Of a DNA stretch of 64,000 nt, positions 35,723 to 45,506 are shown one piece after another (within the stretch, counting starts at the first letter, position 1; each line of letters begins with the position of its first letter). The stretch spans positions 682,001-746,000 of the forward strand of contig JAGTJL010000004.1 of NCBI GenBank assembly GCA_020746875.1, in the 5' to 3' direction. Under the pieces are notes generated by a model, which saw only the letters and a program-made list of their open reading frames with translations, did not search any database and had not been told where the DNA came from. The translations under genes and the position numbers were made by a program. Origin of the DNA: Rhexocercosporidium sp. MPI-PUGE-AT-0058. Taxonomy: Eukaryota; Ascomycota; Leotiomycetes; Helotiales.

Positions 35723-38700
35723 GTCAGGACACGGTCTGAGGAACGAATTCATGAAAGTATGAGTACGGAGTTATTGGTGGGATACCGGGCTATTGGGGTA
35801 ATGCATTTGAGGGACATTCATGGCTGGCGTCAAAATAGGGATAGGTCAGGCTGGCATTGTCAACCACAGAAATTTGCATTTGTTTACCAATGGCGTTACA
35901 GATATCCCATGGCGTATTGCTAAATTTGGGAGACTAGGCGGACGGAGCACATTCGATATTCTGATAGGATCTTGTTCAAGCATTTGTACTTATGGACATG
36001 CACATAGTATTTTACTAGCTACCTAGTGTTGCTTGGAATACATAGTCTCAAGTCAAGGGACTCGGTTCCACTCTTTTCTAGTCTACTTCACCGTGTATCG
36101 CTTCCTTCGATGCCAAGTCTCTACATCTGGAATGTCGTGCGCAAGTGCCTGCAGATGTCGCTGTATCGAACTACGGAGCGGTCCGAAACCGGGTCGCGCT
36201 GCATGAACAAATATTGTTTTCTCCTAATGTCGGGTCTCTCATGCCACTCGCTATTCCTGAACCCGTCGGTGCGGGGTGATAGGATTCGCGTCACATCCGG
36301 ATTGGACTGTTGTTCTCATCGTGCCGTTCGCTTGCCTTTATTTGCCCCTTTCAACATCTCGATATGTGGTATAGGGAGACAATTGCCCTTCTTGTCTCTT
36401 CGTAACCTTCCTGTTCATTGATTTGGCGGTGAGTAGTCGATTTTGTAGGGCTTGCGAGTGATTTCGGTTCGTCGATGCATCGTGGTGAAGGCTTCCTTGT
36501 CTGCGATCCTGTGGAAGACGAAATTAGTTATGGTTCAAGGATGTGCAATCATTTGTGTTGGGAACTCAGTGAGGCGAGGGTAATTTGCTCCTTCATCCAT
36601 TCAGCTCTCGCTATCAAGTCATGGTGTAGCTGATACCAGACCGCCTCGGACACAAAACGACTCGGATCAATTAGTAAGGCGGTCGCTCGAATCTACTGCA
36701 TTCTCCAGTTCGGAGAATGTCGACTTAGGCTTTCATTACCGGTCTCATGAGGCGGCAGATAGCAACTTTGATGTGATTGGAGTCCGAGGTAAATTGTGTA
36801 CTAGAACATTGGCCGAGTGGATAACGATTCTGCGACAGGTCTGTTGAGCTGAAATTCCTTCCCTGTAAGAATCCCTCAATCCTCCATTCGCCCCCCTGGA
36901 GTCCCGTACGACACTGATATAGATCAAATTGCCAGATCGTGCAGCCAGGTACGATTCTAACGAGGATTTTATGAGACAAGATGAGGGTTGAATGACATGA
37001 AGGTTTGAGTTTTGTCCTGCCTCGGGAGAATTACATGGAAAGCATTCGCGACGGTCGCTTCAGAAGGGCGTCTGGTTTCAAATATTGACTTTGCCGCGCA
37101 TCTTCGTTTGGGAGCTTAAGCAAAGTCCCGAAATTCTCGGTCACCGATCGGTGGATTTGGAATATTGCATTGCACTTTCATGAACATGTTATTGGCTCTG
37201 GCATGGTGTGTCTCCGAAGCGCTGATGACACGGGAAGCGACTCGACTTCTCTTGACCGTCGCCCTGCTTGTAAGGTCATTACACAGATGTGGCACTGAAG
37301 ATTCATTCTCCCTGGATTTTTCTCGAACTCGTGTCTGACAAAAGGTATCCTTTGGCTTTGCGAAAAGCTTTCAAACCCGATAAGCGCTATGTTGGAGCGA
37401 AAAGTGGGAATGTCCGGCGTAACCGAGACGACATAGACGCCCGACTACAAGCATCGAAGAGGCTGCGTTGCCAGAATAAGCCGCCTCTCTGGAATGGACT
37501 TCTCATTGCCAATCTCATGGTTATTGATTTCTCTCGGATGTGTGGGGTGAGGCGTTCCAGCCTTGCGCCACTGTCGTGGTGGGCCATGGGGTCTGAGAAT
37601 TTTGCTGAAATACCTCATGTGTCCTGGGTCATGGATATTTGCCCTTTGGAATGTATAACGCCTTTCGTGAGAAGTGCCAGGGATCACCAATAGGGATGGG
37701 CACAACTTAATGGAATCCCCGTCATGGCCGTCCTAGTGGGGGTTGTTATCCTTTTCCAGGGTCCTAGGTCCTTGGAGATATTAGGTCCTGAGAATCAAGC
37801 AATGACACTCGCCCTTCTGAACGAGTGGCAACACAAAAACGAAGAGGTTGAATACCTGTACAGGTATGCAGAGAAGCCCTGATGGTGTGAGCGATTTCTT
37901 CCTGCCGGTACGGGAGCGCTGATGGAAGTTTGCTTGACAGCCAATGTATCACCAGGCTGAAGGACTTGAACTGACGGAATCTTCTTGTATAGTAACGACT
38001 ACATTGGTGCATCTTTGACGGGAGATAGACAAGTGAGGCCTACTAGGCGGAAGATTGCCCTTTGGTATTTCTCTTCTTGTAGTCGGCGTGAGTGGTGTGA
38101 TTAGAATCAGCCATGGCTCCTTTGGTTCGAATGTGGTTCGTTCGTAATCCTGATCCGAAACTTGATTTCGAACAAAAGCCAGAATATACAGGTTCCTAAG
38201 GCGAGCTTGAATGGATGGTCGTCGAGAAAGTCGACGATGGAAACTCAACGAGGGGTGTCCTGGGAAGGAACTCTTATATCCGGCGACGGGTGTACCATTT
38301 TGTTGTCCTTCATGATGATCAGGTCCAGAATATGGCTAGACGTTCATTCATATGTCGATCAATAACTATGGAAATTAATTTTGGCACGGGGTATCACCGG
38401 TTTATGTATGACAGTGCGAAAGCGCACACTCATTCTCGACCACTGAGGAGTTCGCACTGAATGAGGCGAGACTGCGTGAGAGGGATTGTCGATCCTTGTG
38501 CAAAGAGCCCAAAACTCACGTCGCAACTTTGCGAATGTCGGATTCTCGTGGCAACTGAAGATTTCTGACAAAGATCCATTTTAAATGCCGCCCAGTTAAA
38601 TAGAAAATGTTCGTCTAACAATTCTCCAAAAATCGAACTGCATAATGCAATGCAACGACAACGTTCACCGCTATTTAAAAATCCTCTTCACTGGTATCTC

Positions 38701-39158
38701 CTGCATCTCTAGAAATTTGGGGGCCGAAGAAGTGGCTTGCCGCAAAGCATGATGTTGACCATTCTCGGGGGAGAGCGAATCATGAAAGACCTCGTTTGCT
38801 CGCCTCACCAGGGCGAGCTCATCCACGCTGCCCCAGACTGCAGGGAGCTGCCAAAATTGCATACGTGGAGCAAGCTAAGTCTCGCCTCTAGAACAGCTGA
38901 GCTCTTCCAAACGATCCCTTGATGCAGCGCGAGGCAGAAAAAGGGTATTGGTGTTTGTGTCTGCCCATTGGCATTCTCGCCTCTGATGAGCCCAACATGC
39001 CCTCTGTATAAAGAGCTCCTGAAGCGGCCAGCCTCGTCAGTAACTTTAGAGGATCAGATACGAGAATTTCTATTCATCTCTTTTCTTTGACTCTTTTCAA
39101 GATATTGTTCTATCATCTTGTCGCATCAGCGATTCTTCTTCCTTAATTGTTATGAGCC
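35723..39158. other. Intergenic region of about 3.4 kb, no gene seen
   Basis: The longest frames (131-134 codons at 36026-36421 and 37289-37693) have no domain, signal peptide or plausible splice partners. The composition is ordinary, not strongly AT-rich. A small hairpin (CATTCTCC/GGAGAATG, around 36699-36719) is the only structure noticed. The right end is the promoter of the small gene at 39159. A non-coding transcript cannot be excluded. Confidence 0.4.
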
Positions 39159-39702
39159 ATGTCTTCGTCCACCGACAAGAACCGATATTGGATACCTCAT
39201 GTGGACATCAACAAAAAAGTGATCACCGCCGAGATTCAATATTACCTTGGCCCTGAATCAACAGTGCGGGCATACACCCAAGATGTATTTCATCCCATCC
39301 TTCTTCTTTATGCCTGCTTGAGCTAACACAATCCCCAGGGCGAAGACGGATTTCTCATCACCACCCCAGGAGAATGCTTGACAGACGTAAGCATCATCAC
39401 CTAATGATATCTCCTTGACGAGGGTATTGACGGGAGAACAGGAGCAAATCGATGATATCTGTCGCAAGTCCAAGGAAGTGTGGGACAAACAAGCAGCAGC
39501 TCGGTCGAAGAAGGAGTCAGACAAGCAACTCAAACGTCCACTCCATAAACCCGTCGTAGTGTCACGAGGGTCGAGAAACACCGATTCAACTCGAAGTCGT
39601 CGGCTCACAGGCGAACGGGAAAGAGGAGAAGGATCAGGGTCGGGACGAAGACGTTCAGACGAGCGAAGCTACGATAGCTATAGTCGAGGCGATAGATGGT
39701 GA
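39159..39702 (+). CDS. Small conserved-looking protein with basic, Arg/Ser-rich tail
   Basis: Model: exons 39159-39284, 39339-39386 and 39442-39702 (introns 54 and 55 nt), 144 aa. The first 60 residues are compact and look folded (NRYWIPHVDINKKVITAEIQ, then EDGFLITTPGECLTDEQIDD). The rest is Lys/Arg/Ser/Glu-rich and probably disordered, ending RSYDSYSRGDRW. Both junctions keep phase 0 and the first donor/acceptor pair joins TQD to GEDGF smoothly. No signal peptide or membrane helix, so probably intracellular. I do not recognise a named family; the splice pattern and the ordered N-terminus argue that the gene is real. Confidence 0.65.
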
Positions 39703-40829
39703 CGAATAACTTGGGGAAGGACACTTGCTTCTTGGGATGACACAGTGGAGTTCAAGGATGGGCTAGTCTTCAGGTGGTCTTCTGCAAGCGCTTCATGTTT
39801 GCACTTGTCTGTTGCTAAATGCAACAGAGATAGATTGGCAGCTAAAACAGAGAAGGGAAGGACGACGAAGGCCAAGGGGCCATTCACCGCTCCAAGTGAT
39901 TTTGAGAGAATGTGCATAGCGTGGGTTGATTTTCAACGCCTGGTATTTTAATTAGCAAACCAGATCCATTTCTAAACAACCCTTAAAGCAAAGCCAAGAT
40001 TTGAATGGCATGACTCATCTAACGGTTCGAATCTGGAGGCCATTTTTATCAAGCCATCATCGTGAAAGTCTTCCTACTTGCACCTCATCCTCGCTTGCAC
40101 GAAGGGCAAAATATGTTAAGCCAGATTCACACATTCTTCGGTGAAAGGGGGCAACAGCAAGCCTTATAGAATCCCGATATTGCTTGCGGCTGAATTTTGC
40201 CTCTCAAAATAAGGCTGTCGTTGAATGGAGGCTCAGCTGCCGGGCAAGGCAAACTCACGATGCATATCAAGTCGGCGAGGCAATAATCTGCTCATGCAGG
40301 GCTGTGGCAAAACTAGACAACGGGTTTAAGTCAGCCCGGACGCCACCACGGGGAGCCTCGTGTTTCGAGTTTGCAGGATCAAGACACAAACAATTAATAG
40401 CTGTAGTACAATTGTGAAGCGTTTGGCTTAATGCGGGATTTGTGTGTGGTGAACATCGCCGACCCCAGCGATAGTGAACTCTTTCCATGCTTCGCAAGAA
40501 GGAATGGTAGGGACTGGAAGTCGGACGAAATGACTTCTCGGAAAGATACCGTTTCAATCGAACCTCGAATTTGAATTGTAGGAAATCTTCTTGGAATTTG
40601 CTTGGGGCCTATTTTGCAACTGAAGAATCGGTGCAGCACAGGACTGTCACCGATAGGGTCCGCGGGAGGGAAGATGCTTCTTGTCAGACATTCAGTCTCT
40701 GTGATTGCCATCAAAATTGCCGTAAGGCGTCTTCTCAGTACTTTATATACTGTAGAACTTCTGCGGTGAAGCTTGAAGCTTAAAAAATCAAGAGAATTCT
40801 CCTGGCTGCAAATTCCAGCCAACACGAAG
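39703..40829. other. Intergenic region, no gene seen
   Basis: About 1.1 kb without a convincing frame. The GGTTCGAATCT near 40024 resembles a tRNA B-box, but there is no A-box or acceptor stem around it. It is likely 3' UTR of the small gene and promoter of the broken secreted-protein gene. Confidence 0.4.
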
Positions 40830-41408
40830 ATGCGTTCCTCAATCACCAGTGCCATCTTTTCGATGATACTTGGCGCGACAGCCAGGCTCTTCAGCACTTA
40901 CCAATTCTTCGCGCATCCATACCTTCCACTTCTGACCATTCTAGAGTCTCAAGCCTCCTTCGCAAACGGTCAGGACCTTAGCCACTAAAGAAACTAAAGC
41001 GGAGTGCTGACTCTACCAGAATCCTTTTGGATTGGCTACACGAAGTACAAGCAATATTCGCAACGTTTCTCTCCTATAGCCGGAGGCAGCATATCATTCA
41101 CGTCATAGCACCATACTCCAACAGGCTGGCAGAACATGTACATCTTCGCGAACGAAACAGCTCACGGTCACGCTGTCCCTCCAGAAGCAATTGACCACGG
41201 GTTTGGCTTTGATGAGTATGGCAACTGGAACTTTCAAGGTCAGAACAAGTTCGTAGCCTGCCAGACGAGGGAACAGATCAAGCGGGGTCCGTATCAAGGG
41301 TATCAAATCTGGTGGAAAGGTGCTGGCTCTGTTCGTGGAGTCAACTGTATCGAGCTGATATCTCTGGTGAAAGCCGGGCAGCCTGGGACTTGTGGAAACG
41401 GTCATTAG
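40830..41408 (+). pseudogene. Secreted-protein-like gene interrupted by one in-frame TAG
   Basis: Model: exon 1 40830-40968 encodes a hydrophobic start (MRSSITSAIFSMILGATARL) like a signal peptide. A 51-nt intron with a branch-like TGCTGAC follows, and exon 2 starts at 41020. Exon 2 reads well (ESFWIGYTKYKQYSQRFSPI, then AGGSISFTS) to a TAG at 41106-41108. It then continues in the same frame with clearly protein-like sequence (HHTPTGWQNMYIFANETAHG, ending GTCGNGH) to a normal TAG at 41406-41408; 176 codons if read through. Both halves share one frame, so only the TAG breaks the gene. Options: a recent nonsense mutation, a sequence error, stop read-through or RNA editing. A TAG-ended intron seems unlikely because no donor gives the right phase. 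The family is not recognised. Confidence 0.6.
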
Positions 41409-41585
41409 GTTTGAGTAACCACCTTTAGTCCGAGGATCGAATGTTCTGGTCGAATATGGCGTAGTTGGAGTAGAAGCTCGTATTGTGCGGTTTACGGACA
41501 TGACTTGGTTTGAGATTGGCTTTCGTATTAGTGTCTTATTTTCCAGGATAGTTGCGATCGAGTATTTGCTGCCATCCCTAAACCT

Positions 41586-42264
41586 TCAAGACCCTTCCAA
41601 GGCTGTCTTCCCACCAGGAGCTTTTTGATCGAGACTCCTTTCGTACCTTGCGAGATCGAAGGGACCAGCAGACCACAGTACGAGTGCCTGAACGCCGACC
41701 TCCACCTTTTCTCCGCCTATGATTTTCCACTTCTCACCACCTGTGATGTAACCCATCACGTTGACCCACTCTCCAATCTGAGTCTCGTTTGAGTTCAAGG
41801 TAGTAATGAGAAGGTTGACATCCACCAAGGCTTTGAGCAGATTTCCTGGAGGAAGGTTGTGTTCCAGGGTTAGGATTGCCGTTTTCGTAGAGTAATTTGT
41901 GACACTATGATATGTCAGTTTGATAGCTTCACATTCTTCCAAGGCAGTTCTTCAATGATAGTTAATCATCGTCTCGTCTGGACCAATGAACAGGAAACGA
42001 AAACAAAGGTCGGTAACCAGGTAAAGTCCTATCATTTGAACCTCCAGTCAAGAGCTCCAAGGGACCCAAACAACTTTTCTCTGTAACAGAGACATACACC
42101 ATTCATGCTGATATCATCTCAAAAACCCTAGAACAGATAGGAGTTGAAGAGAGAAGAGATCCTCACCACCCTAAGAAACGGACTTTGGAACCTAGAGAGA
42201 ATCTGCCCAGGTCAGAAAGCAAGCATAACTTCGTAGGAATTGGCCCATTGTGTATGCCGGCCAT
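41586..42264 (-). CDS. TEN1: CST telomere complex subunit TEN1
   Basis: A small OB-fold protein that with STN1 (and CDC13/CTC1) protects telomere ends and controls fill-in synthesis. Model: exons 42264-42167 and 41904-41586 with one 262-nt intron, 138 aa, a normal TEN1 length. The join makes the family signature continuous: GSKVRFLGCVTNYSTKTAIL, then TLEHNLPPGNLLKALVDVNL and IGEWVNVMGYITG, ending VQALVLWSAGPFDLARYERS. These are the OB-fold strands seen in fungal TEN1 proteins. The intron is long for this window and its donor (GTGAGG) is slightly weak, but no other donor restores RFLGCVT. It is divergent from SNF7, whose start lies about 0.5 kb away. Confidence 0.85.
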
Positions 42265-42771
42265 TGAAATTTTTTTTGGGAAGCCTGAAGAGAATGCTTT
42301 CTTGTCGTAGTGAAGCTATTCAGATGTCAGATATGTCGGATGGAATGAAGTCACGGTTTATACAAGCCTGGGCACGTGCCAAGAGATGGCGCTAGGCCTT
42401 AATAAGCGATAGGTGGACTTGCTCGTCATCGTGGACTCTCTGGTCATTCACGATACAGGCAACAAGACAAGACAAGATACTGTACCTGGAGTCAGCGTCA
42501 CGAAACCAACCAGCTATTCTCCAAATCCCCCAACACTTCAAGTACGATCCCTCGCGACACGACTTCCTTCGATATTCTGCAAAACCTCTTTGTCCTGAGC
42601 TCACAGTGCCCCACTATCACCAGCCTTCCGATAGCGAATCTCGACCGGAAAGGTTTATCTAGATCCCTCTTCCGAATTCGAAGACCATTACACGGAGTCA
42701 AGATTGTCTCTCGGGACTGGGCGGTCCGTCGATATCGATTTCATCAGGACAACAAAAGCACATAATACAAG
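42265..42771. promoter_or_regulatory. Divergent promoter region between TEN1 and SNF7
   Basis: 507 bp between two start codons on opposite strands. No convincing frame or recognised factor site; a shared promoter region is inferred from the layout. Confidence 0.5.
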
Positions 42772-43675
42772 ATGTCTGGAGTGTGGGGTTGGTTTGGGGG
42801 GCAGAGTGCCCAGAAGAGAAAGGATACCCCCAAGAATGCCATTCTTGGTTTAAGATCGCAGCTGGAGATGCTGCAGAAGCGAGAGAGACATCTGCAGAAC
42901 CAAATGGATGAGCAGGATGCTATTGCCAGGAAGAACGTGAGCACGAATAAGAATGGTATGCAGCCCACTCGCCCTTGCATGGACCAAGCCGCAGATGGCG
43001 AAGATAAACTTGAAGCTGGCCCGAAAACATACTGTGTTGAATTCGAACTCCTACTGATATCTTGATATAGCTGCTAAGGCTGCTCTCCGACGAAAGAAGC
43101 AACATGAACATACCCTTGAACAAACCACTGCCCAAGTAGCAACCTTAGAGCAACAAATATACTCGATCGAGGCGGCGAATATCAATAGAGAGACTCTTGC
43201 GGCTATGGAGCGTGCGGGCGAGGCCATGCAACAAATCCATGGCAAGCTTAACATCGACAAAGTCGACGAGACGATGTACGTTACACTACGCATCTTGGAG
43301 TCCGGAACAAAATTGCTGACTGTTTGGTTCTAGGGAGAAGCTTAGAGAGCAGCACGCTTTGGGCGAGGAAATTGCTCAAGCTATCACAAGTGCTCCTATT
43401 GGCGAACCGATCGACGAGACAGAGTTAGATGATGAGCTGGCTGAGCTGGAGCAGGAGCAACTTGATAACAAGATGCTCAAGACTGGAACTGTTCCCGTGT
43501 CGGATGAGGTGCACAGGTTACCAGCAGCCGCGAATGGAGAACGTAAGTTACACTTTCACCTACCTCTAGTCACTTACTTATATTGTTTGCAGTCAAAGGC
43601 AAAGCACCAGTGCATGCCGAGGAGGAAGACGAAGAGGAAGAACTTCGGAAGCTACAGGCCGAGATGGCTATGTAA
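42772..43675 (+). CDS. SNF7: ESCRT-III core subunit SNF7 (VPS32)
   Basis: Polymerises on endosomal membranes to cut vesicles into multivesicular bodies; also used in the fungal RIM/PacC pH pathway. Model: exons 42772-42955, 43071-43275, 43334-43542 and 43593-43675 (introns 115, 58 and 50 nt), 226 aa. The N-terminal basic helical core starts MSGVWGWFGGQSAQKRKDTP. Long coiled-coil helices follow (ALRRKKQHEHTLEQTTAQVA and NRETLAAMERAGEAMQQIHG). The C-terminus is acidic and ends in a MIM1-like helix EEELRKLQAEMAM for binding VPS4. All junctions keep frame, and the length and charge pattern are typical of SNF7 rather than VPS20 or VPS60. Confidence 0.94.
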
Positions 43676-45506
43676 CTGTGAGGATGTTACGGCCACCACT
43701 TTTCTTTTCACCCACCGCACGACACCTGCGTCGTGTCTGGGACCTGCATGTTGCTGAGGGGTTATGGTTGCGTTGGGATTCCACAATTGCGTTTTTGAAG
43801 ATTCCAGATCCACCTTTTGAGCCGGCGTTTAGGATTTGCTGATGTACATCTTTTAAAATGGGGATACCTTTTCATCCACCGACAAGATACACAAGCACGC
43901 TCGCCGTCATCTGATAGGTACTGTACTCCGAATCGAGATTTTTGTGCCACGTGAGATACACCGCCAAATCCAGCAGCCGGGAGCTAATGTAATCTGTAGC
44001 TAGGCAAGGTAGGCAGGTAGATCCGTCAAGTGAGGCTATCATCCAGGTTCTTTTAGAGAAAGTCTCACTGGAACTTGATATGCTCCACTAATCCCGAAAC
44101 ATATCTTTTTGTCATTCAAGACGGACCGAACATTAGTATGTCTCTCTAGAATGAATGCCAATTTGGGTACAGGTTGCAAATAGGAGGAAGAGTGCTCGTG
44201 ATACTCCAGTCATTATTGCGTGCTTGACTCGGGTAACTGCGCTTTGTTCGGTAAGAGACGGGATGATGACTCGGGTGATTCGGGTCCTGTGAAGTCCACT
44301 ATAGTATAACAAATATTCATACCACACTTCCCTTCCCTTTATTGACTTCGACAATTTACCTACCTTAGCACATACCACAGTTGTCCTGAGTACATCTCAT
44401 CGTCTAAAGTATGTATAAATGAACTTCGCTAGAGACTCAGGTTAATGGAGGGGTGCTATTTTGGCTACGTACTCCGTGGATACTGAGCTCGCTAAACGAA
44501 TCCTTGAAGCTCATGCCTCGAAGAAAGTCGTGGGACAACGAAGTGACTTCTGTTCGATTCATTATTCCGTGTCACTATCCAACCCCACACTGATGCTTAA
44601 TGTCCATTAGGAGAATTCGTCGGTCGATGCAACCCACAGTCTGCATCCAATTCAGCGAATTACATGGACCGATCGGCCATCACAGGCTTCTCCTGACGAG
44701 GCATACAAGGCGAACACGTCGCATGCATGCATTGCGGGACGGGAGTCAAGGACCTCCCTTCTCACGGCCAGGAACCCATCGAGCCAGTAGGAAGCATATC
44801 GAGCAAATTCCACCCAACAACAGCCTACCGTAGCACGATGCAGAGCCATGGTTGTCATGTCCCGCACGGCGGATTACGCATGCTGGCAAGCAAGTACAGT
44901 AAGTCGAGAGTTCTTTGTTGCAGCCCGGTTAACCCGATATGTGTTGGCCTGCAGCGTTGGGCCGCATTCGATGTGTTGCGATATCGCGGTGGTCGTCGAC
45001 TGCTGCAGCATGCGATCAGTGCAAGACCACTGGCCTGCGACGTGGCGCCAGTCCCCTTCTCTGCTCCAATTAGTATCGAGCACGATATTGATCATTTGCT
45101 CGACAGGTAGTTTCTGTCGTGGGGTGTCCCCCGCGGAAGGAACGTGGGTCGGATTATGTCGAGTCCTCTGTCTCTCACTGTTTCTGCCGGATTGCCAATG
45201 GCAACATTTCCTCTCTTCCTCTGTCTCTGCAATCATACTTCATAGAGAGTTCATTGTCTGTGTTCCATTTCAACAATCACTTCTCAATTTGTTTTTCAAT
45301 TGCAACTGCAGCTCAACCTCCAATCCACGTTGCTTAGGCCGACCTTGTGTCCACGACGGAAATAATTCGACCTTAAAATCCCCGATATTAGGTGCCCGCA
45401 TATTGCCGAGAAATCTTCTGACATGGGGAGGGGAGAATAAGAGGAACACGCAATACGTTCTAAGTGAAGCTTCTCAATCGTCTCTGGACGAGGCAGACTC
45501 TCTAGT
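43676..45506. other. Intergenic region of about 1.8 kb, no gene seen
   Basis: No frame shows a domain. The 278-codon frame at 44848-45684 overlaps the start of the next gene in another frame and has poor protein-like character. Part of this region is likely the promoter and leader of the multi-exon gene at 45507; an upstream leader exon cannot be excluded. Confidence 0.4.

Noticed and set aside
36695..36722. Short hairpin (8-bp stem)
   Set aside because: No T-run, conserved neighbour or repeat; such hairpins are expected by chance in 64 kb.
37289..37693. 134-codon plus-strand frame in the 3.4-kb gap
   Set aside because: No signal peptide, domain or splice partners; composition is like random sequence, and an equally long frame lies antisense.
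40010..40040. GGTTCGAATCT resembling a tRNA B-box
   Set aside because: No A-box at the right distance and no acceptor stem; not a tRNA.
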